Below, piece by piece: positions 7,965 through 16,161 of a DNA stretch of 64,000 nucleotides. Source of the DNA: JACVRW01 sp963808775 (GTDB lineage Bacteria > Actinomycetota > Thermoleophilia > Solirubrobacterales > Thermoleophilaceae). A program made the translations under genes and the position numbers. The DNA lies in the NCBI GenBank assembly GCA_963808775.1, contig CAWEGR010000001.1, positions 1-64,000 of the forward strand. The letters are read 5' to 3'. The notes under the pieces are model-generated. The model saw only the letters and a list, made by a program, of their open reading frames with translations. It did no database searches and was not told where the DNA came from. The stretch's first letter is position 1. Every line of letters starts with the position of its first letter.

Positions 7965-9095
7965 TCAGGGGCGCAGCGCGGCGGCGGCGTCGCGGAAGGC
8001 CCAGAACGCCGGCTTCGGCTGGAGGTTCTCGTCCAGCAGGCCGGTGTGAAGCCCCCACATGTTCTGGTAGAGCGGGGGATAGGGCTTCGCGTCACGCCAC
8101 GTGAAGTAGACGACGCCGCGCAGCCGCAGCTTGCGGCGGATGCGCCTGATCGTCTTGAAGGAGCTGCGGATCCTGTTCGCCTGCCCCTCCGGGCCGACGA
8201 TGAAGCGATGCGTGTGACCGGCGTCGCCCCAGCCGAGCTCGGTGATCCAGATCGGCGCGCGGCGGTCCTTCCTGCGGTTCATGATGCGCCGGATCGAGCG
8301 CATCAGCGTCTTGAGCTCGCGGCTGTCCTTCGCGTATGAGTTGATCGCCATCGTGTCGAAGTAGCGGCGCGCGCGGGCGCGGTACATGCGCTTGATGTAG
8401 CGGTCGATCGGCACCGCGCTCTTCAGCTTGCTCGGCGGGATGCCGGCCGTGACGATCTCGGCGTCCTTGTCGGCCTGCTTGATCGCGCCCCCGACGACGC
8501 GCAGCATCTGCACGTACTCGCGCGCGTTCGCCTTGCCGCACCAGTAGATGTTGAGGCTCGGCTCGTTCCAGATCTGCCAGGAGCGGATCGGCACCTTCGG
8601 CAGCGACGGGCGCTCGCGCCAGAGGCTGCCGTTCGGGCCGTAGCGCGCCACGAGCGCTCGGGCGAACGCCCCGAACGAGTCGAGGCTCGCCGGCGGGCAG
8701 GCGGCGCGGCCGCTCGTGCGCCCGAGCCGGAACGACGGCGGCCTGAACAGCACCGGCAGCACGCGCATGCCCTTCTGGGCGAGGGTGGCGACGTAGTTGT
8801 CGTGGAAGCCGAACTCGTACTGACCCGGCGACAGCTCGATCTGGGACCAGTCGAACGTCTGGCGGATGATCCCGACGCCCATGTTGCGCTGGCTCGACAG
8901 GTTCTGCGACCGGTAGGCGCTGTCGCCGACGAAGACGTCCTCGGTGGTCATCCCGACGAAGTCGCCGGGGACGGTGGCAGTGGTGGTGGCGGGCTGAGCG
9001 GCGGCGGGCGCCGCAAGGGTGGCGAGGCAGATGGCCAGCACAAGCGCAAGGAGCGCGCTGAGACGGCCGAGCGGGGCGGAGTTCGGCATGATCAC
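7965..9095 (-). CDS. Secreted clan-A glycoside hydrolase (GH5/GH39-like)
   Basis: The 376-residue protein has a signal peptide (about residues 10-34, ending APAAAQPA) and a TIM-barrel glycosidase body. WQIWNEPSLN near the middle carries the Asn-Glu acid/base pair, and IWITELGWGDAG carries the likely nucleophile glutamate, the arrangement of clan GH-A. Sequences of this kind are common in Solirubrobacterales and usually lack a tested substrate; plant polysaccharides are likely targets. The start may be GTG at 9095 or ATG at 9089. A LacI-type regulator lies 1.1 kb away on the other strand, but no transporter genes accompany it, so a sugar-utilisation role is only suggested. Confidence 0.8.
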   Translation of the reverse strand: MIMPNSAPLGRLSALLALVLAICLATLAAPAAAQPATTTATVPGDFVGMTTEDVFVGDSAYRSQNLSSQRNMGVGIIRQTFDWSQIELSPGQYEFGFHDNYVATLAQKGMRVLPVLFRPPSFRLGRTSGRAACPPASLDSFGAFARALVARYGPNGSLWRERPSLPKVPIRSWQIWNEPSLNIYWCGKANAREYVQMLRVVGGAIKQADKDAEIVTAGIPPSKLKSAVPIDRYIKRMYRARARRYFDTMAINSYAKDSRELKTLMRSIRRIMNRRKDRRAPIWITELGWGDAGHTHRFIVGPEGQANRIRSSFKTIRRIRRKLRLRGVVYFTWRDAKPYPPLYQNMWGLHTGLLDENLQPKPAFWAFRDAAAALRP

Positions 9096-9386
9096 CTAGT
9101 CGGGTTCGGTACTGCGGATGGAACCTTGAGGACCGGATCGGACATCTCATACGGATGTCCAGTCACGGCCGCGCGATTCAGGCACGCAGAGGCAAAGCCC
9201 CGGCGTCATCCTGACTTCACGCGGCCCTCTCGGGTTCCCCCTTCGCAGCGGACCTTCCCTGGTGCCGCGCAGACGAAACCCGCCGGCAGGAAAGGTGCAG
9301 CGGCCGGGGAGGCTAGCGACGCGCCGACGGCCAGTCCGCCGGGCGCCGGTATAGCGTGCCCAGACCGCCCCGACGAAAGGACTGCG

Positions 9387-9962
9387 TTGACGAGCTCGCC
9401 CGCCGGCGATCCCTCCGGCCAGCCCGCGCGACCGCACGACTCGCGCGCCACCACCTGGATGATCGTCTCGGGCGTCCTGGCACTCGTCGCGATCGGGCTC
9501 GGCATCTGGGCGTTCACGACGAAATCGGACCTCGACGACGCGAACGACCAGCTCGAGACGCAGCAGCAGCAGGCCGCGAGCGACGAGCAGAGCGCCCAGT
9601 CGACGGAGGAGCGGCTCCAGAGCTTCGGGGAGCGCGAGCGCGCGGCCTTCGAGCGGGTCAAGCGCCGCTTCATCCGCGAGAGGGCGCAGGCGCGCAGCCT
9701 CCGGGCGTCGGTGAACAAGGAGGCGGGCGAGCTCGACGCCGCGCGCAAGGAGGTCTCGAGCGCGCAGGGGCAGGAGCAGAAGGAAGCGGCCTCGCTCAAG
9801 GCGGCGCGGGAGGAGGCGCAGCTGGCGTCGGCCTGCGTTCAGGGAGCGGTCAACGCACTCGACCGCTTCTTCAACGCGCCGAATCCGAAGGCCGGCGCCA
9901 AGGCCGCGGTGGCCGAGCTGGAATCGATCCAGAGCCAGTGCACGAAGGCGAACGCCGGCTAA
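9387..9962 (+). CDS. Single-pass membrane protein with long coiled coil, function unknown
   Basis: From TTG at 9387, preceded by AAAGG six bases before, the protein is 191 residues. One membrane helix (TTWMIVSGVLALVAIGLGIWAF, near residue 20-42) is followed by about 110 residues of Gln/Glu/Ala-rich heptads (QLETQQQQAASDEQSAQS ...), a likely coiled coil outside the membrane. The C-terminal 40 residues hold two cysteines and a short helical motif (ACVQGAVNALDRFF ... ELESIQSQC). This last part resembles tails of many unnamed actinobacterial membrane proteins. No function can be assigned. A TATAGC box near 9350 may be its -10 element. Confidence 0.65.
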   Translation: MTSSPAGDPSGQPARPHDSRATTWMIVSGVLALVAIGLGIWAFTTKSDLDDANDQLETQQQQAASDEQSAQSTEERLQSFGERERAAFERVKRRFIRERAQARSLRASVNKEAGELDAARKEVSSAQGQEQKEAASLKAAREEAQLASACVQGAVNALDRFFNAPNPKAGAKAAVAELESIQSQCTKANAG

Positions 9963-10176
9963 CCGTCCCTACGCTCGCCGTACCGCCACCGGCAGCCGCT
10001 TGATCCCGTTGAAGATGTTCGAGCGCAGCCTCTGCGCCGCGCGTAGGCCGGACGACCACGCACAACCGCTCGCGGCTCGGCGCCCGACTCAAGCCCCGGC
10101 TCCGCTCGTCGCGTCAGGATTGATAGCCATAACAGGGTCTCGTCCCCTCAGGGCACGCGCTGCGACCGCCTGGTTT

Positions 10177-10190
10177 TGGGAGCGCTACCA
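10177..10190 (+). promoter_or_regulatory. LacI-family operator (CebR/CelR-like palindrome)
   Basis: TGGGAGCGCTACCA is a 14-bp palindrome with one mismatch to the TGGGAGCGCTCCCA operator bound by CebR/CelR-type LacI regulators of actinobacteria. It ends 8 nt before the start codon of the lacI-type gene, a position that would block transcription, so autoregulation is likely. The preceding 9963-10176 holds no gene I can support. Confidence 0.65.
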
Positions 10191-10198
10191 TCCACGAA

Positions 10199-11308
10199 AT
10201 GGCGACGGCGCGCTCTGAGAAGCAGGTGACGATCGCTGACGTCGCGGAGCGGGCGGGCGTCTCGCAGATGACGGTCTCACGGGTCATCAACGCGTCGGCG
10301 GCGGTGCGGTCCGACAAGCGCGCCCGGGTGGAGCGGGCGATCAGGGAGCTCGGCTATGTACCGAACAGGCTGGCGCGGGGGCTGAGCGCACGACGGCTGG
10401 GCGTGATCGCGGTGCTCGTTCCCGACCTGACGAACCCGTATTTCACCGAGATCGTGCACAAGATCGAGGAGGTCGCGAACGAGCAGGGGCTGACGGTCCT
10501 GCTGGGCAATTCCGATGAACGCCCGGAACGGGAGGCCGACTTCCTTCGAACCGTCGCCGCCCTCCGCCTGGACGGCGCGATCATCGGCGCAACGGGCGAC
10601 GGCGCGGCCGCGAGCGTCAAGCAGCTCGAGGGCGCCGGGATCCCGGTCGTTGCGATCGATCGCCGCATCGAGGGGCTCGAGCTGGACATCGTGCTCGGCG
10701 CCACCACCGAGCCCGCGCAGCTGCTCACCCAGCACCTGATCGAACACGGCCACGAGCGCATCGGGATGATCGGTGGCCCGTCGGCCGCCTCGACGAGCCG
10801 CGAGCGCGCCGAGGGATATCGCCAAGCGCTCCGCGAGGCGCAGATAGACGCCGACCCGTCGCTCTATCGCGAGTCGAGGTTCAGCCAGTCGGACGGATTC
10901 GAGATCGGTCGCGAGCTCCTGCAGCAGCCGAGCCCCCCGACGGCGCTCCTGACGGCCAACAGCTTCCTCGCCTTCGGCGTGATCGCGGCGGCCGAGTCGC
11001 TCGGCCGATCGGTCCCGGACGACCTCGCGATCGCATCGTTCGACGACTTCGAGATCGGTCCGCGCAGCCCGATCCTCACGTGCGCCGACCAGCCCGCCCC
11101 GGAGATCGCCGAGCTCGCCACGCGCCGCCTCCTGGCCAGGATGCGGGGAGACGACTCCGAACCACGGACGGTGAGCGTCGGAGCCGACCTCCGGATCCGC
11201 ACATCCTGCGGCTGCCACGAGGCCGACCGGGTGACCCCGGCGGACAGCGTGGTCGAACCGGAGGGACAGGTGGCGCAGGACCGAGCGACCGAGCGATCGA
11301 CGATCTAG
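10199..11308 (+). CDS. LacI-family transcriptional regulator
   Basis: The 369-residue protein has the classic N-terminal LacI helix-turn-helix (TIADVAERAGVSQMTVSRVI, residues 11-30) and hinge helix (PNRLARGLSARR), followed by a periplasmic-binding-protein-like sugar domain. The effector domain shows GVIAVLVPDLTNPYF at its start and DLAIASFDDFEIG late, as usual for the family. The C-terminus has an extra 40-residue tail with CGCHE. The operator just upstream suggests negative autoregulation. Targets are likely carbohydrate genes; the nearest candidate is the secreted glycoside hydrolase on the other strand, but no similar operator is seen at its start. Confidence 0.9.
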   Translation: MATARSEKQVTIADVAERAGVSQMTVSRVINASAAVRSDKRARVERAIRELGYVPNRLARGLSARRLGVIAVLVPDLTNPYFTEIVHKIEEVANEQGLTVLLGNSDERPEREADFLRTVAALRLDGAIIGATGDGAAASVKQLEGAGIPVVAIDRRIEGLELDIVLGATTEPAQLLTQHLIEHGHERIGMIGGPSAASTSRERAEGYRQALREAQIDADPSLYRESRFSQSDGFEIGRELLQQPSPPTALLTANSFLAFGVIAAAESLGRSVPDDLAIASFDDFEIGPRSPILTCADQPAPEIAELATRRLLARMRGDDSEPRTVSVGADLRIRTSCGCHEADRVTPADSVVEPEGQVAQDRATERSTI

Positions 11309-11439
11309 GTCGAACCGGCGGCCGGCCGAGCCGGAAGGCGCCATGGATGGTTCGCGGCTGACTCTCCCGATGCGCGGCGAGCAGTTCGGTGTCGTGTCCC
11401 TCGAAGCCATCCGGCTGCGGGGCTGGGCGTCCACAGGAA

Positions 11440-11465
11440 GGGCTTCTCCATTCCCGGGGAAGCCC
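11440..11465. terminator. Strong hairpin between convergent genes, possible bidirectional terminator
   Basis: GGGCTTCTCC pairs with GGGGAAGCCC over ten bases (one wobble) around a 6-nt loop. It lies between the lacI-type gene and the convergent SnoaL-like genes, where a terminator is expected. There is no T tract on either side, so it is only a candidate. The remaining 11309-11507 region shows no gene I can support. Confidence 0.35.
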
Positions 11466-11507
11466 TCGACGCCGCCGGCCTGCCGGCGCGGACGATGACG
11501 CGAGGGC

Positions 11508-11915
11508 CTACTCCGAGAGCCCCGCGGCTTCGAGGGCTTTCTCAGGGTCGAGATACTCGCGGACCCGAATCACCTTGCCGCTCTTGAACTCCACGATCCA
11601 CGCGATTGCCGATTCGGTTATTGCGCCGCTCTCGTTGCCGCGTCCCCGGAGGTGACCGATGGCGACGACTCGCTCTCCAAGGTCCCGGATATCTGTTTGC
11701 TCTGCCTCGATCTCAGAGAAGGCGTCTTCGAGTTCTCGGATCCCCTTGCGGACGCCTTCGTGCCCCCGATACACGGTGGCTCCCCCGCCGAATTGAATCT
11801 GCAACCAGGGGTGCCACTCGATCTCGGGGTGGAGTTCGTCGAGCATCGCACCCACGTCGCGCCGGTTGTAGGCGTCCGACACGCGCCGAACGATCTCGAC
11901 GTTCTCCTGCGACAT
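11508..11915 (-). CDS. SnoaL-like / NTF2-fold protein, copy 1
   Basis: This 135-residue protein starts MSQENVEIVRRVSDAYNRRD and has the NTF2-like alpha+beta pattern with HPEIEWHPW, where polar residues line the pocket in related isomerases and cyclases. It ends LDPEKALEAAGLSE. Families with this start are abundant in Thermoleophilia and mostly untested; they may bind or convert small hydrophobic molecules. It lies 3 nt downstream of a second copy of exactly the same length, so the two form an operon and a tandem duplication. Confidence 0.8.
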   Translation of the reverse strand: MSQENVEIVRRVSDAYNRRDVGAMLDELHPEIEWHPWLQIQFGGGATVYRGHEGVRKGIRELEDAFSEIEAEQTDIRDLGERVVAIGHLRGRGNESGAITESAIAWIVEFKSGKVIRVREYLDPEKALEAAGLSE

Positions 11916-11918
11916 CGC

Positions 11919-12326
11919 TTACTCCCGCAGCCCGGCGGCTTCGAGGGCCTTGCTCTGGTCCGTCCAGAACCGCTGCCGCACGACGAGGCCATCCCGAACG
12001 TCCGTCACAGCGCCGAAAGGAGCCGTTACCGCCGCACCGCTACCTCTGCCTTCAAGATGCATTGTCCCGAGCGTCAAGACCTCGGTCGCCGAGAGGTCGC
12101 GCACTTCCTCGATCTCGAACCGCGCCACTCCGAAGGAGTCGCGAATCGTCGTCGACAGGTCGAGCACGTCGCCGCGCCCCCGATAGATGCCCTCGGCCGG
12201 AGTTCCGAGCCCGATGTTGTGGTGCCACTCCACGTCGGGCGCCATTTGGCGAAAGAGCTCGTCGTCGGCTCCCTGGTTCCAGAGCTCCCAGTTCCGGCGC
12301 GCAAGTTCCACGTTGTCCTGCGACAT
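11919..12326 (-). CDS. SnoaL-like / NTF2-fold protein, copy 2
   Basis: From ATG at 12326 the protein is 135 residues, starting MSQDNVELARRNWELWNQG, with APDVEWHHNIGLG at the pocket region and ending DQSKALEAAGLRE. An in-frame start exists 34 codons earlier, but the Met-Ser-Gln start matches the paralogue and the family. It is the upstream member of a two-gene unit. The two copies share their length and ends but differ in the middle, so the duplication is old. No substrate can be named. Confidence 0.8.
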   Translation of the reverse strand: MSQDNVELARRNWELWNQGADDELFRQMAPDVEWHHNIGLGTPAEGIYRGRGDVLDLSTTIRDSFGVARFEIEEVRDLSATEVLTLGTMHLEGRGSGAAVTAPFGAVTDVRDGLVVRQRFWTDQSKALEAAGLRE

Positions 12327-12474
12327 CGTCCGCCCAGTATGTGTCGCGCCAGGGAGCAGGGCAAGCCGAGCCGCCCTCCCGATCGCGGCCACGCAGACGT
12401 GGGCGGCGGCCATGTCCGGCTGATCCACGAGTATCCCGAGTCGGACTCGTTACCGACCGAAGGAGACGGGCTGA

Positions 12475-12864
12475 ATGCTTATTGCTGCCGACTATCCGTT
12501 CATGGACGTGCTCTGGTCGATGATCATCTTCTTCTTCTGGGTGATCTGGATCTGGATCGTGATCACGGTCCTGATGGACGTGTTCCGCCGCCACGACATC
12601 GGCGGCTTCGCCAAGGCGCTCTGGGTGATCTTCGTCGTGATCCTGCCGTGGCTCGGCGTGCTGATCTATCTGATCGTCGAGCACGACGGGATGCGCGACC
12701 GCAGCATGAAGCAGGCGAAGGCCCAGAAGGAGCAGTTCGACGAGTACGTGCGCGACGCGGCGGGCGGTTCGGCCGACGAGATCGCCAAGGCAAAGGCGCT
12801 GCTCGACGCCGGCACGATCACACAGGAGGAGTTCGACGCTCTGAAGAGGAAGGCGCTCGCCTAG
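12475..12864 (+). CDS. PLDc_N / SHOCT-domain small membrane protein
   Basis: The protein is 129 residues. The first part has two membrane helices (SMIIFFFWVIWIWIVITVLM and ALWVIFVVILPWLGVLIYLI) around a short polar loop, the PLDc_N arrangement with DVFRRHDIGGFAKALW. The end (DEIAKAKALLDAGTITQEEF) is a SHOCT domain, a short helical hairpin found at the tail of many bacterial membrane proteins. The start at 12475 follows GAAGGAG by about ten bases. Such proteins are frequent in actinobacteria and have no known activity; a role in the envelope or in oligomerisation is plausible. Confidence 0.85.
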   Translation: MLIAADYPFMDVLWSMIIFFFWVIWIWIVITVLMDVFRRHDIGGFAKALWVIFVVILPWLGVLIYLIVEHDGMRDRSMKQAKAQKEQFDEYVRDAAGGSADEIAKAKALLDAGTITQEEFDALKRKALA

Positions 12865-12893
12865 AGCAGCCCTCCTCGATCCTCGCTCAGCCT

Positions 12894-12922
12894 CACGCCC
12901 TCGACAAAGACTCGGGGGCGTG
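12894..12922. other. Inverted repeat after SHOCT gene
   Basis: CACGCCCTCG pairs with CGGGGGCGTG over ten bases (one wobble) with a 9-nt loop. It is 30 nt past the stop codon of the SHOCT gene and may act as a transcription stop or 3' stabiliser; no T tract follows. Confidence 0.35.
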
Positions 12923-12962
12923 GGGCCGATGCTGCAGCGTGCCGGGGTGTGAATGGTGGGAT

Positions 12963-12994
12963 GGTGACGCCTCCGGAGTATCCCTGGCGTCACC
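12963..12994. other. Perfect 9-bp inverted repeat downstream of tRNA-Arg
   Basis: GGTGACGCC and GGCGTCACC form a perfect inverted repeat around 14 nt. On the minus strand it lies 20 nt beyond the 3' end of the tRNA gene, so it may help end that transcript, though it has no T tract. Confidence 0.35.
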
Positions 12995-13014
12995 TGACTA
13001 CACCCGCGTCTCTA

Positions 13015-13087
<73 letters not shown>

Positions 13088-13100
13088 CGGGGCGCCGAGT

Positions 13101-13454
13101 CTAGTCGTCAGAGGCGGGCCAGAAGTCCTTCACGATCTCGGCGTCGCCGGTGTGGCGCGGGCCGAACGCGAGCAGCTCGAGTCCCTCCTCGCCGGCCTCG
13201 AACTGGCGCGTCACGCCGGGTGAGACGCGGACCGCGTCGAGCCGGGCGAGGACGCTCACCTCGCTGTCGAGCTTGACGCGTCCCGAGCCCGAGAGCACCA
13301 CGTAGACCTCCTCCGCGCGCCCGTGGCGATGGGCGAACGGCTGGCGCTTGCCGGGCTTCAGGCGGAAGTGGGCCAGGCCGGTCTGCTCGCTCGCCAGCTC
13401 CCCGGCGAGGAAGCGCGCCTCGTGGAACTCGGACAACCCGTGCTCGGCCGCCAT
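13101..13454 (-). CDS. Cupin-domain protein
   Basis: From ATG at 13454 the protein is 117 residues with a single cupin barrel. Motif 1 is visible as FAHRHGRAEEVYVVLSGSG (H-x-H ... E), the metal-binding set, and motif 2 is less clear near VSPGVTRQFEAGEEG. In-frame codons continue upstream (TANIDDAKD), so the true start may lie earlier, at the damaged junction with the monooxygenase gene. Both genes appear to form one unit divergent from the AraC-type regulator. No substrate can be assigned; related small cupins bind sugars or act in stress adaptation. Confidence 0.75.
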   Translation of the reverse strand: MAAEHGLSEFHEARFLAGELASEQTGLAHFRLKPGKRQPFAHRHGRAEEVYVVLSGSGRVKLDSEVSVLARLDAVRVSPGVTRQFEAGEEGLELLAFGPRHTGDAEIVKDFWPASDD

Positions 13455-13503
13455 GTCCTTGGCGTCGTCGATGTTCGCGGTGGCGTGGCGGTCGTCGCGA
13501 TCC

Positions 13504-13815
13504 GTCCTCGCCGCGCGCGCCCTTGCCGCCGAGCAGGTCGAGCTCGATCACCTCGAACTGCTCGACCGCCTCACGCACGGCCCGAGGCCCGTCGCCCTCG
13601 CGGGCCTTCGCGGACGCGGCCTCGAGGTCCTCCTGGCTCCGCCACAGCTCGCTCACCCAGACGACATCGGGCCTGTCGCGCTCGCGGCTGACGAGGTAGA
13701 GCTCGCAGCCGGGATCCGCAGCCAGGTCGTCCGCGGCCGCCAGCAACAGCTCGGCGACCCCCTCGGCGGCACCTTCGCGCGCCACCATTCTCGCGTTTCT
13801 CGCTACCTGAGTCAT
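13504..13815 (-). CDS. Antibiotic biosynthesis monooxygenase (ABM/YgiN)-like protein
   Basis: From ATG at 13815 the sequence MTQVARNARMVAREG ... ELYLVSRERDRPDVVWVSELWRSQEDLEAA is typical of the dimeric ferredoxin-like ABM fold, which includes quinone-metabolising YgiN enzymes. It ends in the family's Leu-Leu-Gly-Gly-Lys-Gly-Ala-Arg tail near 13510, but no stop codon follows in this frame; translation would run on through the cupin gene in a nonsense frame. A lost base at the junction is the simplest reason. The start is 53 bp from the divergent AraC-type gene, a likely target relationship. Confidence 0.6.
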
Positions 13816-13868
13816 GGGATGAAAGCTATGGAAGGCCGTCCCGCGCGTCTTGGAAGAATCCGACACCG

Positions 13869-14690
13869 ATGGACCTGGCGACCGAGTCGACAGCCCCGAT
13901 CCTCGAGCCCGAACAGGGGCGGATGCACTTCGACCTCGAGCGCCGCACGCCGGCGCCTGAGCTCGCCGCCCACGTCGAGCGGCACTGGATCGTCTCCTGG
14001 GAGCTTCCCGGGGAGGACCCGTTCGAGCAGGAGATCCTGCCGAACCCGTGCGTGAACCTCGCCGCCGAGCCCGGCCTCGTCGCCGTGTGGGGAATCCCGA
14101 GGACGCGCTCGCGCCACGTGCTGCAGGGCTCGGGCACCGCCGTGGGCACGAAGTTCCGGCCGGGCGGCTTCGCGGGCTTCGTCGACGGCCCCGCGCACGC
14201 GCTGAACGACGCGGTGGTCCCGCTCGGCAGGCTGTTCGGCGCGCCGGGCCGGCGCCTCGCGACGCGGCTCGAGGCCGCGCAGGGGGACCCGGCGGCGCAC
14301 ATCGACGCCGTCGAGGCCTTCCTGCTCGAACGGCTGCCCGAGCCCGACCCGCGCTTCGAGCTCGTGGCCGCGGTGGTCGACGACATGCTCACGGGCGCGC
14401 CCGACACGACGGTCGCCGCGCTCGCGCGCGGCCACGCCGTATCCGAGCGGACGCTCCAGCGCGCATTCCGCGACTACGTCGGCGTGTCGCCCAAGTGGGT
14501 GCTGAAGCGCTACCGGATGCACGTGGCGGCGGAGCGGATCGCCGCCGGCGAGGCGCCCGACGCCGCCCGGCTGGCCGGCGAGCTCGGCTACTTCGACCAG
14601 TCGCACTTCATCGGCGACTTCACCGACCAGATCGGCCGCACGCCGGGCGACTATGCGCGGGCCTGCGCCGCGGCCGCCGGCCGCTCGTGA
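13869..14690 (+). CDS. AraC-family transcriptional regulator
   Basis: The 273-residue protein has a DUF6597-like N-terminal sensor region (ELAAHVERHWIVSWELPGED; VGTKFRPGGFAGF) and a C-terminal AraC-type double helix-turn-helix (SERTLQRAFRDYVGVSPKWV ... AGELGYFDQSHFIGDFTDQI). The FDQSHF segment is the usual second recognition region. It is divergent from the monooxygenase/cupin pair with 53 bp between start codons, so it may regulate them. Its stop overlaps the start of the metallophosphoesterase gene. Confidence 0.9.
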   Translation: MDLATESTAPILEPEQGRMHFDLERRTPAPELAAHVERHWIVSWELPGEDPFEQEILPNPCVNLAAEPGLVAVWGIPRTRSRHVLQGSGTAVGTKFRPGGFAGFVDGPAHALNDAVVPLGRLFGAPGRRLATRLEAAQGDPAAHIDAVEAFLLERLPEPDPRFELVAAVVDDMLTGAPDTTVAALARGHAVSERTLQRAFRDYVGVSPKWVLKRYRMHVAAERIAAGEAPDAARLAGELGYFDQSHFIGDFTDQIGRTPGDYARACAAAAGRS

Positions 14691-15195
14691 TCTCCGTCGC
14701 GATCGTCTCGGACACCCACCTGCCGCGCGGCGGCCGCCGCCTGCCGGCGGAGTGCGTCGAGCGCATCTCGGGCGCGGACCTGCTGCTCCACGCGGGCGAT
14801 TTCTCGACGCTCCCGGTTCTGCGCGAGCTCGAGGCGATCGGCCCGCCGCTCGTCGCGGTGCACGGCAACGTCGACACCCCGGAGCTGCGCGAGCTCTTGC
14901 CGGAGGAGCGCGTGGTCGATGTGGGCGGCGTCCGCATCGCGCTGCGCCACGACGCCGGCCCGCGGAGAGGACGGCTCGAGCGCATGCGCCGCCGCTTCGG
15001 GGAGCGCGCGGACGCCGTCGTCTTCGGCCACTCGCACCTGCCGCTCGAGGAGCGCGCCGCCGACGGCTTTCAGATCTTCAATCCGGGCAGCCCGACCGAG
15101 CGTCGCCGCGCGCCGGAGCACACGATGGGAATGGCGCGGTGACCGGGGACGGGATCCGCTTCGAGCTCATCACCTTGCCGCGCCAGTCAACATAG
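14687..15195 (+). CDS. YfcE/MJ0936-type metallophosphoesterase, frameshift near the 3' end
   Basis: From GTG at 14687, overlapping the upstream stop, the protein shows the calcineurin-like metal ligands: SDTHLPRG, HAGDFST, GNVDTPELR and VFGHSHLP. It is about 168 residues, as in the YfcE family of small phosphodiesterases. The current frame ends at 15142 right after TMGMAR, but the expected tail (GIRFELITLP, stop at 15193) continues in another frame; one base appears to be missing near 15133. Substrate unknown; family members cleave phosphodiesters in vitro. Confidence 0.85.
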
Positions 15196-15201
15196 GCGGC
15201 G

Positions 15202-16161
15202 ATGGACCTGGACGTCCTCTTCCTCGGCACCGCCGGCTCCTCGCCGAGCCCGCGGCGCGGCCTGCCCGCCACGCTCGTCCGGCGCGGGGGCGACCGCCTG
15301 CTCGTGGACTGCGGCGAGGGGACGCAGCGCCAGCTCATGCGCTCCGTCGGCCTGATCGAGCTCGAGGAGGTCCTCCTCACCCACTTCCACGCCGACCACG
15401 TGCTCGGGCTGCCCGGGATGCTGAAGACCTTCGCGCTGCGCCAGCGCGAACGCGAGCTCACCGTCTACGGGCCGCGCGGCCTCATGCGCCTGTTCGAGCA
15501 GCTCGCCCCCGTGGTCGGGCGGCTGCCGTTCCCGCTCGAGCTGCTCGAGCTCGAGCCGAACGACGAGCTCGACCGCGACGGCTACCGGATCGCCGCCTTC
15601 GCGGTCGACCACGGCGGCCGCGGCCTCGGCTACGCGCTCGTGGAGGACCCGCGCCCGGGCGTGTTCGACCCCGCGCGCGCCCGCGAGCTCGGCGTGACGC
15701 CCGGCCCCGACTTCGGCCGCCTCCAGCGCGGCGAGACGGTGGACGGGGTGGCCCCGGATCAGGTCATGGGCGAGGAGCGGCGCGGGCGCAAGCTCGTCCT
15801 CACGGGCGACACGGCGCCCTGCGAGATGACCCGGCTCGTGGGCTGGGGCGCCGACCTGCTCGTCCACGAGGCGACCTTCATGGAGGAGGACGCGGAGCGC
15901 GCCCGCGAGACGCGCCACTCGACCGCCGCCCAGGCGGCGCAGGTCGCCCTCGAGGCCGAGGCCGGGATGCTGGCGCTCACCCACATCTCGCCGCGCTACC
16001 CGGCCGCGCCGCTCCGCGACGAGGCGCGCGCCGTCTTCGCCAACACGGTCGTGCCGCGCGACTTCGACCGCATCGAGATCCCCGTCCCCGAGAAGGGCGA
16101 GCCCGAGCTGATCCGCGCCGGCGACCGGCCCCACGAGCCCCTCGCCGAGGTCGAGGGGTGA
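15202..16161 (+). CDS. rnz: Ribonuclease Z (tRNase Z)
   Basis: Removes the 3' trailer of tRNA precursors. The 319-residue protein starts MDLDVLFLGTAGSSPSPRRG, has the long signature THFHADHVLGLPG with the zinc ligands, and later LVLTGDTAPC and the HST motif (TRHSTAAQAA), all diagnostic for RNase Z rather than general metallo-beta-lactamases. This matters here because tRNA-Arg at 13087 has no encoded CCA, so 3' trimming by RNase Z is expected. It overlaps the following acetyltransferase by 4 nt. Confidence 0.95.
   Translation: MDLDVLFLGTAGSSPSPRRGLPATLVRRGGDRLLVDCGEGTQRQLMRSVGLIELEEVLLTHFHADHVLGLPGMLKTFALRQRERELTVYGPRGLMRLFEQLAPVVGRLPFPLELLELEPNDELDRDGYRIAAFAVDHGGRGLGYALVEDPRPGVFDPARARELGVTPGPDFGRLQRGETVDGVAPDQVMGEERRGRKLVLTGDTAPCEMTRLVGWGADLLVHEATFMEEDAERARETRHSTAAQAAQVALEAEAGMLALTHISPRYPAAPLRDEARAVFANTVVPRDFDRIEIPVPEKGEPELIRAGDRPHEPLAEVEG

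Noticed and set aside
9963..10176. Minus-strand fragment near 9966-10060 reading RLRSNIFNGIKRLPVAV before a stop, considered as the end of a lost gene
   Set aside because: Only about 30 codons look protein-like, no start or family could be recognised; not enough to call.
11343..11500. Short plus-strand frame starting ATG at 11343 after the LacI-type gene
   Set aside because: About 50 codons, no motif, no ribosome site, and it crosses the hairpin at 11440; probably not coding.
15202..16161. RNase Z gene considered as a generic metallo-beta-lactamase or arylsulfatase
   Set aside because: The long HFHADHVLGLPG motif and HST element are specific to tRNase Z.
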